Source: Roseobacter sp. (GTDB lineage: Bacteria > Pseudomonadota > Alphaproteobacteria > Rhodobacterales > Rhodobacteraceae). Taken from it: DNA of 64,000 nucleotides. A program made the translations under genes and the position numbers. The notes beneath the pieces were generated by a model. That model was given only the letters and a program-made list of their open reading frames with translations. It made no database searches and was not told where the DNA came from. The stretch lies in the NCBI GenBank assembly GCA_015665415.1, contig JADFAE010000002.1, forward strand, positions 1 through 64,000. The letters run 5' to 3'. Position 1 is the stretch's first letter; every line of letters starts with the position of its first letter. Below are positions 29,039 to 39,188 of this stretch, piece after piece.

Positions 29039-29378
29039 CCAGTCGCTCCCTTTGTTCTTTTGTTCTTTTTGTTGTCGCATTCGCATGTAGTACAAGCCCG
29101 GGATGTAAGACCATCCGGGACGTCCCGTCAAATCTAGCTTCAAAAATTCCGAATGGTAAGGCTTGCATTTTCTGCAAACTCTGTTTCGATACGGCCAGTA
29201 TCTGCTGCGGGGGCAAGTGATCGCATAACGACCAATTTGAGTGAAAAATTCAAATTTTTCAGCCGGTTCCATGCTTCCCCGAACAGAACGACTTCAGATC
29301 CGCATCTTTGCGGCAACAAGCCAGGCCGCAATCGCTTGGCATAAAAAGACACGTAATGTGTTCGACAAGGAGAGTGTA
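29039..29378. promoter_or_regulatory. Divergent control region of the transporter, with AT-rich palindrome
   Basis: This 340-base gap separates the ATPase gene (minus) from the solute-binding protein gene (plus). It holds TGAAAAATT-CA-AATTTTTCA (29242-29261), a perfect nine-base-arm inverted repeat, and a GGGACGTCCC palindrome near 29116-29125. I see no convincing coding frame and no clear sigma-70 promoter. Either repeat could be an operator for the MarR protein. Confidence 0.5.
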
Positions 29379-31079
29379 ATGAAACTCAAAACCCTATTGA
29401 TGGGTGCCATCGCTTCGGCTGCTTTTGCACCGGCAGCCTTTGCTGAGCGCGGCTCAGATGGCCAGGTCAGCATCATCTATTGGCAAGCGCCATCGATCCT
29501 GAACCCCTTCCTGTCCGGCGGCACCAAAGACGTCGAATCTGCTTCGCTGGTGATCGAGCCTCTGGCCCGCTACAACGAAGTGGGCGAAATGGTGCCTTTC
29601 CTGGCATCCGAGATCCCAACAGTTGAAAATGGCGGCGTCAGCGAAGATCTGACCTCCATCACCTGGAAGATCGCCCCCGGTATCAAGTGGTCCGACGGAA
29701 CCGATTTCACTTCGGCAGACGTGAAATTCACCGCTGATTACTGCATGGACCCCGAAGGCGGCTGCGCCCAGGTGACCAAATTCGAAGGCGTCTCCTCGGT
29801 TGAAGCGCTGGACGATATGACTGTTAAAGTCACCTTCGACAAGCCAACCCCTTTCCCCTATGGCCCCTTTGTTGGCGGCGAAAGCCCCATCATCCAGGCC
29901 GCACAGTTCGCCAACTGCATGGGTGCCAAAGCACCTGAATGCACCGAGGCCAACTTTGGCCCCATCGGCACCGGTCCTTTTGTTGTGGATGAGTTCAAGC
30001 CCAACGACGTGATCACCATGTCGGCCAACCAGCATTACCGTGACCCGGCCAAGCCCGCCTTTGCCAAGGTGCTGTTCAAAGGTGGCGGCGACGCAACCGC
30101 AGCTGGTCGTGCCGTGATGGAAACCGGCGAGTTCGACTACGCCTGGAACCTGCAGCTGGCCCCCGAAGTCATCGCCCAGATGGAATCCGCTGGCAAAGGT
30201 ACGCCCGTTGCCGGCTTTGGTCCGCTGGTTGAGCGCATCATGCTGAACAATACCAACCCCGATCCGGCGCTTGGCCCGGATGAGCGTTCGGTGATCCGTC
30301 CGCACCCGTTCTTGGGTGATCCGGCGGTCTACAAAGCGATGTCCCTGGCCATCGACCGTCCTCTGCTGGTGGAAATCGGCTACGGCAAAGCGGGTAAAGT
30401 CACCTGTAACTGGATCCCTGCCCCTGCGGCGGTGAACTCCGACACCTTCACCTGCGACAAGCAGGACATCGCAGCCGCCAATGCGATGCTGGACGAAGCG
30501 GGCTACAAAGACACTGATGGTGACGGCGTACGCGAAACCCCCGCTGGCGTGCCAATGAAGATCCTGTACCAGACCTCGACCAATGCCGTGCGTCAGGATT
30601 TCCAGGCTCTGATCAAACAGTGGTGGAGCGAAATCGGTATCGAATCCGAGCTGCGTAACCTCAGCGGTTCCGTGTTCTTTGGTGGTGATCCCGGCTCGCC
30701 TGACACCTTCCAGAAGTTCTATGCTGACGTTGAAATGTATGCCAATACCTTCAACGGCACCGACCCCCAGTCCTACCTGGCCAACGGTCTGTGCGACAAA
30801 GCACCTACCCCTGCATCCCAGTGGCAGGGTGAGAACATCTCGCGCTTCTGCAACGAAGAGTTCGACAAGCTGCATGCGGAGCTGACAACCACAGCCGGTG
30901 CCGCAGCCCGTGCCGAAATCTCCAAGCGTCTCAATGACATCATCGTTGAAAACGGCGGTATGATCCCGCTGGTTCACCGTGGTCGTCTGTCGGCCCATGC
31001 CAACTCTCTGGGTGGCGTTGTGCTGAACGTCTGGGACAGCGAGCTGTGGAATGCAGCAGACTGGCACCGCATCAAGTAA
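29379..31079 (+). CDS. ABC transporter substrate-binding protein, family 5 (peptide type)
   Basis: 566 residues. The start at 29379 (AAGGAGAG upstream) gives a Sec signal peptide MKLKTLLMGAIASAAFAP with cleavage near AFA-ER. Mature features of SBP_bac_5: IYWQAPSILNPFLSGGTKD, LVIEPLARYNEVGEMVPFLA, ITWKIAPGIKWSDGTDFT and a Cys-containing ligand domain. Several Cys suggest periplasmic disulfides. It should bind oligopeptides or acylated amino acids. Its gene is followed by a strong hairpin before the permease genes. Confidence 0.93.
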   Translation: MKLKTLLMGAIASAAFAPAAFAERGSDGQVSIIYWQAPSILNPFLSGGTKDVESASLVIEPLARYNEVGEMVPFLASEIPTVENGGVSEDLTSITWKIAPGIKWSDGTDFTSADVKFTADYCMDPEGGCAQVTKFEGVSSVEALDDMTVKVTFDKPTPFPYGPFVGGESPIIQAAQFANCMGAKAPECTEANFGPIGTGPFVVDEFKPNDVITMSANQHYRDPAKPAFAKVLFKGGGDATAAGRAVMETGEFDYAWNLQLAPEVIAQMESAGKGTPVAGFGPLVERIMLNNTNPDPALGPDERSVIRPHPFLGDPAVYKAMSLAIDRPLLVEIGYGKAGKVTCNWIPAPAAVNSDTFTCDKQDIAAANAMLDEAGYKDTDGDGVRETPAGVPMKILYQTSTNAVRQDFQALIKQWWSEIGIESELRNLSGSVFFGGDPGSPDTFQKFYADVEMYANTFNGTDPQSYLANGLCDKAPTPASQWQGENISRFCNEEFDKLHAELTTTAGAAARAEISKRLNDIIVENGGMIPLVHRGRLSAHANSLGGVVLNVWDSELWNAADWHRIK

Positions 31080-31096
31080 GCGGCTTTAGTCCAAGC

Positions 31097-31127
31097 GAGG
31101 CCCCGGTGATTTCACCGGGGCCTCTTG
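31097..31127 (+). terminator. Hairpin between binding-protein and permease genes
   Basis: GAGGCCCCGGTG (31097-31108) pairs with CACCGGGGCCTC (31113-31124), loop ATTT, followed by TTG. It probably causes partial termination or mRNA stabilisation, giving more binding protein than permease. Confidence 0.75.
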
Positions 31128-31241
31128 CCATCCCTGCCCCGTTCCGTTCTATCGCGGGCACATTGGCCAAGCGACTTGCGCCTCAGCGGCTCTTTCGCCT
31201 GTCCAGCTCAACAATAACAAATTGCAAAAGGCGCACGCTCC

Positions 31242-32249
31242 ATGCTGACCTTTACAATCAGGCGACTGATCCTGTCGGTTCCGACACTGCTGTTCATCAG
31301 TCTCGTGATTTTCCTGCTGCTCGAACTCGCTCCGGGCGACCCGATGGCGCAGGTCCCCCTCACGGTTCCCCCGGAAGTCAAAGAAAAAATGCGCGAGGCC
31401 CTTGGCCTTGGCCAACCCGCCCCCATCCGGTTCTGGAAGTGGCTGGTCCAGTTCTTCTGGATCGAACCCCAGGTCATGATCGACCACTATTTCGGCACCA
31501 GTTTCTCGGCCGGGGATCTGCGCGTGATCTCCTGGCAGACCCGTTCGCCAGTGATGGATATCGTCATCCAGCGGATGCCACAGACCCTTTGGGTTGTTGG
31601 CACGGCCTATGTGGTTGCGATCCTGATCGCCCTGCCAATCGGCATCTACTCTGCCTATCGCCAATACAGCTGGTTCGACCAGTTGGGCACCTTCGTTTCG
31701 ATGGTCGGCTTTTCGGTGCCGCCGTTCTTTTCGGGGGTGTTGGTCATCGTGATCTTCTCGGTGCAGCTGGGCTGGTTCCCGTCGATCTATGACACCACCC
31801 ATGTGGTCGACAGTTGGGACAGCTTTGTCTATCAGCTGCGGCAAATGATCATGCCGGTCATGGTTCTTGCCCTGCAGATCACTGCTCAGCTCAGCCGGTT
31901 CATGCGCGCCTCCATGCTGGACAATCTCAATCAGGATTATGTGCGGACCGCCCGGGCCAAGGGCCTGAGCGAATATGTCGTGGTCATGGTGCATGTGCTG
32001 CGCAATTCGATGATCCCCGTGGTCACCGTAATCGCGCTTGGCATTCCTGCAATCTTTGGCGGTGCCATCATCACCGAGCAGGTTTTCAAGGTGAATGGCA
32101 TTGGACAGCTGCTGATTGGCGCGATCCAGGCCAATGACTTGCCGATGGTGCAAACACTGACCTTTATCTTTGCCATCCTCATCGTGCTGTTCAACCTGAT
32201 CGCCGATGTTCTCTATGGCATTCTAGACCCGAGGATCCGCTATGACTGA
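31242..32249 (+). CDS. ABC transporter permease, DppB type
   Basis: 335 residues, inner membrane, six predicted helices. The start MLTFTIRRLILSVPTLLFIS is typical. The cytoplasmic loop that contacts the ATPase, DYVRTARAKGLSEYVVVMVHVLRN (about 228-251), is the EAA motif. C-terminal LFNLIADVLYGILDPRIRYD is family-typical. It pairs with the DppC-type gene that overlaps its end by eight bases. Confidence 0.94.
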   Translation: MLTFTIRRLILSVPTLLFISLVIFLLLELAPGDPMAQVPLTVPPEVKEKMREALGLGQPAPIRFWKWLVQFFWIEPQVMIDHYFGTSFSAGDLRVISWQTRSPVMDIVIQRMPQTLWVVGTAYVVAILIALPIGIYSAYRQYSWFDQLGTFVSMVGFSVPPFFSGVLVIVIFSVQLGWFPSIYDTTHVVDSWDSFVYQLRQMIMPVMVLALQITAQLSRFMRASMLDNLNQDYVRTARAKGLSEYVVVMVHVLRNSMIPVVTVIALGIPAIFGGAIITEQVFKVNGIGQLLIGAIQANDLPMVQTLTFIFAILIVLFNLIADVLYGILDPRIRYD

Positions 32250-33153
32250 GCTTAGCAATCCCATCCCCAGCAAACCGCCGCGCAGCCAATGGCTTGACGT
32301 CTGGGACCAGTTCAAATCGCACCGGGGTGCCTTGATGGGAGGAATTCTGTTCTTTCTCATCGTAGCATCGGTCTATCTGGGGCCGTTCTTCTGGGACATC
32401 GAAGCCACCCATATCGACATCCGGGCGCGCAATCAGGGGCCCAGCTGGGCGCATCCCTTTGGCACCGATCAGCTGGGACGCGATATGATGGCCCGGATGA
32501 TGGCCGGTGGCTCCACCTCGGTCTCTGTTGGGCTGACGGCAATGGCGCTGGCGCTGTTCCTTGGCTCCTTCATTGGGGTGGTTGCCGGCTTCTTCAAGCG
32601 GCTCGACGGGCCCTTGATGCGCCTCACGGACCTGTTCCTGGCGCTGCCGCTGCTGCCGCTTTTGCTGGTGATGATGCTGTTGTTCCGCGAGCCGCTGAAC
32701 GCGGCCTTTGGACCAGAGCAAGGGATCTTTATCCTCATCGTCTGTGCCATTGGCGTCACCTCCTGGATGCCGACGGCGCGGATCGTGCGCGGCGATGTTC
32801 TGGCGATCAAGGAACGCGAGTTTGTCATGGCGGCCCGCTCTATCGGCACCGCCGACAGCAAACTGATCACCCGGCATATCCTGCCCAACGTGCTGTCACC
32901 AATCATGGTCTCAGCCACATTGGGCATCGCCACTGCGATCATCACCGAAAGCTCGCTTTCTTTCCTGGGTCTTGGCTTTCCGCCGGATTTCCCAACCTGG
33001 GGGCGGTTGCTGTTTGATGCCACCGACTATCTGCAGCAGCACCCAGAGCGGGTGTTCTGGCCCGGCATGGCGATCTCCTTGACGGTGCTGAGCGTGAATT
33101 ATCTGGGCGATGGTCTGCGCGACGCACTCGATCCGAGGATTCGCGGACGCTAA
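32242..33153 (+). CDS. ABC transporter permease, DppC type
   Basis: 303 residues. The N-terminal cytoplasmic segment and first helix (about 35-55) are followed by a periplasmic loop with HPFGTDQLGRDMMARMMAGG, the signature of DppC/OppC proteins. The EAA loop is EFVMAARSIGTADSKLITRHILPN. It ends NYLGDGLRDALDPRIRGR. It overlaps the upstream permease by eight bases and is followed by a strong terminator. Confidence 0.94.
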   Translation: MTELSNPIPSKPPRSQWLDVWDQFKSHRGALMGGILFFLIVASVYLGPFFWDIEATHIDIRARNQGPSWAHPFGTDQLGRDMMARMMAGGSTSVSVGLTAMALALFLGSFIGVVAGFFKRLDGPLMRLTDLFLALPLLPLLLVMMLLFREPLNAAFGPEQGIFILIVCAIGVTSWMPTARIVRGDVLAIKEREFVMAARSIGTADSKLITRHILPNVLSPIMVSATLGIATAIITESSLSFLGLGFPPDFPTWGRLLFDATDYLQQHPERVFWPGMAISLTVLSVNYLGDGLRDALDPRIRGR

Positions 33154-33217
33154 GATTTTTCAGTGCTGCGGCCACACAAAGCAGGAACACTGAGACATAT
33201 TCAAATAAAAACATAAG

Positions 33218-33253
33218 ATTCGGCCGCCTCCTCTGGGCGGCCGAATTGTTTTT
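33218..33253 (+). terminator. Rho-independent terminator of the transporter operon
   Basis: Perfect 11-base stem ATTCGGCCGCC (33218-33228) / GGCGGCCGAAT (33236-33246), followed by TGTTTTTT. Confidence 0.92.
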
Positions 33254-33410
33254 TGAAAACCGAATCTAGGGAACGCTATCCCAAACCATGTCGCAGGACT
33301 GGAACACCCTCCCGCCCACTGAGGGACGAATCATCCTCCCAGCTCTTGCCTTGCAACCCTTGACGCCTCACTTCGGATGGACTGTTTTTCGACGCAGCAC
33401 GGAGCCTGCA

Positions 33411-34496
33411 ATGTTTGAGACACTTGGATTTGAAGAGACCACCCCACGGCTGGCCTCGCTTTATTTCGCCCTCATCCTTGGGCTCGGCTTTGGCATCCTG
33501 GCCCAGCTCACCCGGTTTTGCTTTCGTCGTGCCCTGATTGGTGAGGATCGCCGACAGGCCGCAGGTCTCTGGGCGCTGGCGCTGGCGGTTTCCCTGCTGG
33601 GCACGCAGCTGGCAGTTGCCCGGGGCTGGATCAGTTTTGACGGCCACCGTTTGGTGGCACCGGATCTGCCGGTGTTGGCAATTGTTCTGGGCGGGCTGAT
33701 GTTTGGCGCAGGCATGGTGCTGACCCGCGGCTGCATCTCGCGGCTGACGGTGCTCTCGGGCAGCGGCAATCTGCGCGCCCTGCTCTGCGTCATGATCTTT
33801 GCCATCACCGCCCATGCCACCCTGAAAGGTGTGCTTTCCCCGCTGCGCACCGCTCTGGGCACTGTGACCCTGCCCCTGGGAGAACAGGCCTCACTGGCCA
33901 ATCTGCCCGGAGGTGCCCCCCTATGGACCGGGGTGGTTGCGCTGCCGCTGCTGTGGCTTGCCTGGAGGTCGCAGAACCGGATGGGCACCTTGCTGGGCGC
34001 AGTCCTGATCGGCGCGCTGGTGCCGCTGGCCTGGGTCACCACCGGATTTGTCCTGTTTGACGAATTCGACCCCATCGCCATGGAAAGCCTGTCCTTCACC
34101 GCGCCAATGTCCGAAGGGCTGTTCTATGTCATCGCCTCCAGCGCCCTGCCGGCCGGCTTTGGCTCTGGCCTCATCGCCGGAGTTCTGATTGGCGCGCTTA
34201 TCGCCGCCCTGCTGAGCGGCGCGTTCCAATGGCAAAGCTTCGAGAGCCCGCGCCAAACCGGACGCTATGCCCTAGGGGCCATGCTGATGGGCTTGGGCGG
34301 GGTGCTCGCCGGCGGCTGCACCCTGGGGGCCGGGCTGGCTGGGATCTCCACCCTCGGGATTGCAGCCCCATTGGCCCTAGGGGCCATCGCGGTCGGGGGG
34401 CTGGCGACCAATCGGCTGTTGAAAGAGGGCGCTAGTGCAGCTTCTTCTTCACCCGTTGCACCGCCAGCCAGACCAGCGCCACAACAGGCAGCGTGA
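33411..34496 (+). CDS. YeeE/YedE family sulfur-compound transporter
   Basis: 361 residues from the ATG at 33411 (GGAG nearby); the longer frame from 33288 has a non-membrane leader and is unlikely. About ten hydrophobic segments. The two repeats each carry a conserved Cys: GAGMVLTRGCISRLTVLSG and GGVLAGGCTLGAGLAGIS, as in TsuA-type thiosulfate transporters. Role: uptake of thiosulfate or another small sulfur species. The 3' end overlaps the convergent DUF3422 gene by 65 bases. Confidence 0.86.
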   Translation: MFETLGFEETTPRLASLYFALILGLGFGILAQLTRFCFRRALIGEDRRQAAGLWALALAVSLLGTQLAVARGWISFDGHRLVAPDLPVLAIVLGGLMFGAGMVLTRGCISRLTVLSGSGNLRALLCVMIFAITAHATLKGVLSPLRTALGTVTLPLGEQASLANLPGGAPLWTGVVALPLLWLAWRSQNRMGTLLGAVLIGALVPLAWVTTGFVLFDEFDPIAMESLSFTAPMSEGLFYVIASSALPAGFGSGLIAGVLIGALIAALLSGAFQWQSFESPRQTGRYALGAMLMGLGGVLAGGCTLGAGLAGISTLGIAAPLALGAIAVGGLATNRLLKEGASAASSSPVAPPARPAPQQAA

Positions 34497-35712
34497 TCAT
34501 CGCCGTCATCATGCCCTTGCTCACCCCCAGCAGTGCCGTCAACGGATAGGCCAGATAACCTGCCAGAGAGACGGCGTAATAGCTGATCGCCACCACCGAG
34601 AGGCCTTCGACCGTGTGCTGCAGCCGCAGCGCCAAATCGGCGCGCCGATCCATGCTGGCAAGCAGCGCCTGGTTCTGGGCACTGCGCTCCACATCCACCC
34701 GGGTGCGCAGCAACTCTCCGCCGCGCCGGGCCCGGTCTGCCAGGGTAGCGATACGTTTTTCGGTGGATTTCACCGTCCGCATCGCGGGCTCATAGCGGCG
34801 CAACATGAATTCTGAGAACATCTGAAAGCCGCCGTGGCGGCTCTCGCGCAGCAGGCTGACCCGCTGATTGACCAGGGCCTCATAGGCACCGGTGGCGCCA
34901 AAGCGAAAGGCAGACTGCGCCGCCATTGCCTCCAGCTGGGCCGAGACCTGCAGCAGCTGCGTCAAGGTTTGCTCTGCGGGCACCGTATCCGAGGTCATCT
35001 CTGCCATCATCTCGCTGAGGTAGGTATCCAGCACTCCGATATTGGGGGTCAGCCCCCGTGCGCGGGAAAACCCCAGCATCGACATGGCGCGATAGGTCTC
35101 GATCTCGCAGAGACGCTGCACGATACGGCCGATGCGCTGCGATCCCGTACCTGCATTGGCAAACAGCGCAAAGCGCATATGGCCCGCCGAATCTATGCGG
35201 AAGTCTCCGGCCATGACCGCACTGTCGTCCAGCACTTCGGCGACTGCCAGGCTTTCGGGCACAAACCAATCCTGCAACGATGTCTTGATCTGGCCGTCAT
35301 CCGGGCGCGGCTCCACCCGGATCATCAGCGAGGTCACCCGCTGCCCCGGGGCCTGTTCCAGCCAATCCGCCGGAAAGACATCAAAATCCGCCGGATCAAA
35401 GGCCCGCACACTGACGCCGTCGCCATAGAGGGTGTAGCTGACAAATTCCGTGTGCTGTTCCCATTTCAACGCGTAGCGCCCCAGCTGGGCCGCATGATGC
35501 GTGGCCCCCGGCTGCGGATGCGGCGCGCCATGCCGGTCCAGCAGCGCCACCAGATGCGCCAGATCCAGACTGCGGTCACGATGCACCGCCTCCTTGGGCT
35601 GTTTGACCGCCAGGTAGATCACCGTGCTGGGACTTTGCATCGCCGGAAAGGGGCGGGCATGCAGCTCATTGGCCAAATGGTAACGCAGGGGGTGATCCTG
35701 GATCGGGGGCAT
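34432..35712 (-). CDS. DUF3422 family membrane protein
   Basis: 426 residues from the ATG at 35712 (GGAG inside a GGAGATCTCC palindrome upstream). The N-terminal begins HPLRYHLANELHARPFPAM, typical of DUF3422. A middle region has helical, possibly coiled segments, and two C-terminal transmembrane helices (about 365-385 and 390-412) end in KKKLH. The topology resembles CorA-like or membrane-anchored regulatory proteins, but function is unknown. The end overlaps the sulfur transporter gene on the other strand by 65 bases. Confidence 0.85.
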   Translation of the reverse strand: MPPIQDHPLRYHLANELHARPFPAMQSPSTVIYLAVKQPKEAVHRDRSLDLAHLVALLDRHGAPHPQPGATHHAAQLGRYALKWEQHTEFVSYTLYGDGVSVRAFDPADFDVFPADWLEQAPGQRVTSLMIRVEPRPDDGQIKTSLQDWFVPESLAVAEVLDDSAVMAGDFRIDSAGHMRFALFANAGTGSQRIGRIVQRLCEIETYRAMSMLGFSRARGLTPNIGVLDTYLSEMMAEMTSDTVPAEQTLTQLLQVSAQLEAMAAQSAFRFGATGAYEALVNQRVSLLRESRHGGFQMFSEFMLRRYEPAMRTVKSTEKRIATLADRARRGGELLRTRVDVERSAQNQALLASMDRRADLALRLQHTVEGLSVVAISYYAVSLAGYLAYPLTALLGVSKGMMTAMITLPVVALVWLAVQRVKKKLH

Positions 35713-35828
35713 GGTGGGAGATCTCCAAAAATCTGGAGCGAGCATAGCGGGAACGCAAAAAACTGTACAGAAACTATTTTATTTCAATAAGTTATCGGGA
35801 TACTTTGGTATACTGAGCTATAGATCAA

Positions 35829-35882
35829 GGGGCTCTGCCCCCGGCCTGCGGCCTCCCCCGGGATATTTGGGGCCAAATGAAA
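35829..35882 (+). repeat. Dispersed intergenic repeat (copy B)
   Basis: GGGGCTCTGCCCCCGG, GGCCTGCGGCC, CCCCCGGGATATTT, then GGCCAAATGAAA. It has the same block order as copy A at 6095-6147. It lies between the start of the DUF3422 gene and the end of pntB. I recall closely similar sequences as abundant intergenic repeats of roseobacter genomes; that is memory, not a search. Confidence 0.65.
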
Positions 35883-35894
35883 GAACTGAAAAAG

Positions 35895-35925
35895 AAAAAG
35901 GCGCGCCAGGTTTCCCTGCCGCGCC
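35895..35925 (-). terminator. Terminator of pntAB
   Basis: Stem 35900-35910 with 35915-35925 (one mismatch), loop of four, followed on the minus strand by CTTTTTCTTTTTC. It lies 25 bases past the pntB stop. Confidence 0.85.
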
Positions 35926-35949
35926 CAGTTTCCCACAAGCTGTCGCCTG

Positions 35950-37383
35950 TTATTGGATCATGGTCAGCAGCTGATCCAGGCTGGCTTTGGCGTCACCGTA
36001 GAACATGCGGGTGTTGTCCTTGAAGAACAGCGGGTTCTCGATGCCGGAGTAGCCGGTGCCCTGGCCCCGTTTGGAGACAAAGACCTGTTTGGCCTTCCAG
36101 CATTCCAGAACCGGCATGCCGGCGATGGGCGAATTGGGATCCTCCTGCGCCGCCGGATTGACGATGTCATTGGAGCCAATGACGATGGCCACATCCGTCG
36201 AGGGGAAGTCCTCGTTGATTTCATCCATCTCCATGACGATGTCATAAGGCACCTTGGCCTCGGCCAAGAGCACGTTCATGTGCCCGGGCAGACGGCCTGC
36301 AACAGGGTGGATGGCAAAACGGACCTCTTTGCCTTTGGCGCGCAGACGGCGGGTCAGTTCGGCCACATTCTGCTGCGCCTGAGCCACGGCCATGCCGTAG
36401 CCGGGGATGATGATGACGCTGTCGGCCTCTTCCAGCGCGGTGGCGACACCATCGGCATCGATTGCCACCTGCTCCCCCTCGACCTCCATCGCGGGACCGG
36501 TGCTGCCGCCAAAGCCGCCGAGGATGACGCTGACAAAGCTTCGGTTCATCGCCTTGCACATGATGTAGCTGAGGATGGCACCGGAGGAGCCAACCAATGC
36601 GCCCACAACGATCAACAGATCATTGCCAAGGCTGAAACCAATCGCTGCGGCAGCCCAGCCGGAATAGCTGTTGAGCATCGAGACAACCACCGGCATATCG
36701 GCGCCGCCAATGCCCATGATCAGGTGATAGCCGATGAACAATGCCGCCAGGGTCATCAGCGCCAGCGGCAGGAAACCACCGGTGTTGAAATACCAGATCA
36801 GCGTGACGAATGACAGGCCAGCGGCCCCGGCATTGAGCATATGGCCGCCGGGCAACTTGGTTGCTGCGGAGGTCAGCTTACCCGCCAGTTTACCATAGGC
36901 GACAACTGAACCGGTGAAGGTCACAGCACCAATGAAGATGCCAAGAAACAGCTCAACCCGCAGGATCGACACTTCGGTGCCATCCTTTTTGGCCAGGAGT
37001 TTGGCAAAGCCCTCGAGCGCCTGTTTCTGCTCGGCGTCCATGGCCAGAACCCGGCCCAGTTCGACATGGGCAATGAGGCCGACAAAGACCGCCGCCAGAC
37101 CAACCAGCGAGTGCATCGCCGCAACCAGTTCCGGCATCTGGGTCATCTGCACCCGGGTGGCCAGCTGATAACCGATGGTGCCGCCGCCTGCGATCAGCAG
37201 CAGCGACAGCAGCCACAGGCCGGAACCGGGGCCCACAAGGGTGGCAAAAACCGCCAGTGCCATGCCTGCAATGCCGTACCAGACCGCACGTTTGGCGCTT
37301 TCCTGGCCGCTCAGCCCGCCCAGCGACAGGATGAAGAGAACAGCAGCGACAACATAGGCCGCAGTGGTGAATCCATATTCCAT
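35950..37383 (-). CDS. pntB: NAD(P) transhydrogenase subunit beta
   Basis: 477 residues from the ATG at 37383 with [14 protein letters not shown] as the usual start. About nine transmembrane helices (1-260) are followed by the NADP(H)-binding domain [46 protein letters not shown] and [18 protein letters not shown]. With PntA it uses the proton gradient to reduce NADP+ with NADH. The start lies 13 bases after pntA. A terminator follows. Confidence 0.97.
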   Translation of the reverse strand: MEYGFTTAAYVVAAVLFILSLGGLSGQESAKRAVWYGIAGMALAVFATLVGPGSGLWLLSLLLIAGGGTIGYQLATRVQMTQMPELVAAMHSLVGLAAVFVGLIAHVELGRVLAMDAEQKQALEGFAKLLAKKDGTEVSILRVELFLGIFIGAVTFTGSVVAYGKLAGKLTSAATKLPGGHMLNAGAAGLSFVTLIWYFNTGGFLPLALMTLAALFIGYHLIMGIGGADMPVVVSMLNSYSGWAAAAIGFSLGNDLLIVVGALVGSSGAILSYIMCKAMNRSFVSVILGGFGGSTGPAMEVEGEQVAIDADGVATALEEADSVIIIPGYGMAVAQAQQNVAELTRRLRAKGKEVRFAIHPVAGRLPGHMNVLLAEAKVPYDIVMEMDEINEDFPSTDVAIVIGSNDIVNPAAQEDPNSPIAGMPVLECWKAKQVFVSKRGQGTGYSGIENPLFFKDNTRMFYGDAKASLDQLLTMIQ

Positions 37384-37396
37384 CTCAGTGTCCCCC

Positions 37397-38968
37397 TTAA
37401 GATTTCTGGAACATGGCAAGCATGCGCCGGGTGACGAGGAAGCCACCAAAGATATTGATCCCGGCCATAAAGACCGAAAGTGCTGCCAGCAGGATCACCA
37501 GGTAACTGCCCGATCCGATCTGCATCAAAGCCCCCAGAATGATGATCGAGGAGATCGCATTGGTCACCGCCATCAGCGGTGTGTGCAAGGAATGTGCGAC
37601 GCCCCAGATCACCTGGAAGCCGACAAAACAGGCCAGCACAAAGACGATGAAGTGCTGCATGAAACTGGCGGGTGCAAACAGACCTGCCAGCAGGATCAGC
37701 CCACCGCCTGCCGCCAGCAGAGTGACCTGCTGTTTGGTGGCGGCCTTGAACTCGGCCACCTCCTGCGCGCGCTTTTCTTCTGGTGTCAGCTCCGGCACCA
37801 CCTCCTTGGGCTTGGCCGCGATGGCCTGCACCTTGGGCGGGGGCGGCGGGAAGGTGATCTCACCCTGATGGGTGACCGTGGCACCACGGATGACATCGTC
37901 TTCCATGTCGTGATTGACCTGCCCATCCTTTTCGGGCGTCAGATCTGTCATCATGTGACGGATGTTGGTGGCATAGAGCGTCGAGGACTGTGCCGCCATC
38001 CGGCTGGGGAAATCGGTATAACCGATGATGGTCACGCCATTTTCGGTCACGATCTTTTCGTCCATCACGGTGAGCTTGCAGTTGCCGCCCTTTTCCGCCG
38101 CCAGATCGACGATGACCGAGCCCGGCTTCATCGCCGCAACCATGTCTTCTGTCCACAGCTCAGGCGCTTCGCGGTTGGGGATCAGCGCGGTGGTGATGAC
38201 GATGTCCACCTCTGGTGCCAGCTCGCGGAACTTGGCCAGTTGGGCCTCGCGGAATTCCGGGGAAGATACTGAGGCATAGCCGCCGGAGGCGGCACCATCG
38301 GCCTGCTCTTCCTCAAAGTCGAGATAGACAAATTCGGCGCCCATGCTTTCGACCTGCTCGGCCACTTCGGGGCGCACGTCAAAGGCCAGAGTGATGGCCC
38401 CCAGCGATGTTGATGTACCGATAGCCGCGAGACCGGCAACACCAGCGCCAACCACCAGGACCTTGGCCGGGGGTACTTTACCCGCTGCGGTGATCTGACC
38501 GGTAAAGAAACGACCAAAGTTGTTGCCCGCCTCGATCACGGCGCGATAGCCGGCGATATTGGCCATGGACGACAGCGCGTCCATCTTTTGGGCGCGGCTG
38601 ATGCGGGGCACCATTTCCATGGCGATCACATTTGCGCCCTTGGATTTGGCCAGTTCCAGACCCTCTTCGTTGCCACCGGGATTGAAGAAAGAGATCAGTG
38701 TCTTCTGTTTGTTTAGCCGTTTCAGCTCTGTCTCATTGGGCTGGCGGACCTTGGCGATGATGTCACTTGCCTTCCACAGCGCAGCGGCCGTTTTGACAAT
38801 TTCCACACCGGCGGCCTCATAGGTGGCATCACTAAAGCCAGCCAGTTGCCCTGCTCCGCTTTCGATGGCGCAGTCATAGCCCAGTTTTTGCAGCTGCCGC
38901 GCTGAATCAGGCGTCATCCCAACCCGTGCTTCGCCCTCGGTCACCTCTTTGGGTGTTCCTATTTTCAC
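37397..38968 (-). CDS. pntA: NAD(P) transhydrogenase subunit alpha
   Basis: 523 residues from a GTG at 38968 (AGGGGG upstream), giving [20 protein letters not shown]; an ATG nine codons upstream (38995) is an alternative. The NAD(H)-binding domain I has [29 protein letters not shown] and [14 protein letters not shown] Pro/Ala-rich linker (near 385-410) leads to four C-terminal transmembrane helices. Alpha is one uninterrupted chain, unlike rhodobacters with split A1/A2. Co-transcribed with pntB. Confidence 0.95.
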   Translation of the reverse strand: MKIGTPKEVTEGEARVGMTPDSARQLQKLGYDCAIESGAGQLAGFSDATYEAAGVEIVKTAAALWKASDIIAKVRQPNETELKRLNKQKTLISFFNPGGNEEGLELAKSKGANVIAMEMVPRISRAQKMDALSSMANIAGYRAVIEAGNNFGRFFTGQITAAGKVPPAKVLVVGAGVAGLAAIGTSTSLGAITLAFDVRPEVAEQVESMGAEFVYLDFEEEQADGAASGGYASVSSPEFREAQLAKFRELAPEVDIVITTALIPNREAPELWTEDMVAAMKPGSVIVDLAAEKGGNCKLTVMDEKIVTENGVTIIGYTDFPSRMAAQSSTLYATNIRHMMTDLTPEKDGQVNHDMEDDVIRGATVTHQGEITFPPPPPKVQAIAAKPKEVVPELTPEEKRAQEVAEFKAATKQQVTLLAAGGGLILLAGLFAPASFMQHFIVFVLACFVGFQVIWGVAHSLHTPLMAVTNAISSIIILGALMQIGSGSYLVILLAALSVFMAGINIFGGFLVTRRMLAMFQKS

Positions 38969-39036
38969 CTTGTCGGTCCCCCTCGTCTTGCGCATCCCGA
39001 CGACGGTCGGGTATGGATCGCAAATATTTCTTCTAT

Positions 39037-39057
39037 CTTGCGCAACTTCCTTGCGCA
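39037..39057. promoter_or_regulatory. Tandem TTGCGCAA palindromes upstream of pntA
   Basis: TTGCGCAA occurs at 39037-39044 and 39050-39057, each a perfect 8-base palindrome, 13 bases centre to centre and about 70-90 bases before the pntA start. The arrangement suggests a binding site on one or two helical turns, overlapping the promoter region. The protein is unknown. Confidence 0.4.
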
Positions 39058-39188
39058 AGAGTTTCGCTGCGTCGCCGCATTCTAGTGCCGCATCGCCGCA
39101 TTTATGCACCAGTCAACAAAACCACTGTGGATTTTGCAACCGGATCTCCTGCCAGCCCCTGTACAGAAGTCCTGATCGGGCCTTTTGA

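Noticed and set aside
29454-31067. 537-codon minus-strand frame opposite the binding-protein gene
   Set aside because: Shadow frame; the plus-strand gene has signal peptide and family motifs.
39001-39120. CGCCGCAT short direct repeats upstream of pntA considered as CRISPR-like
   Set aside because: Only a few irregular 8-base copies, no uniform spacers.
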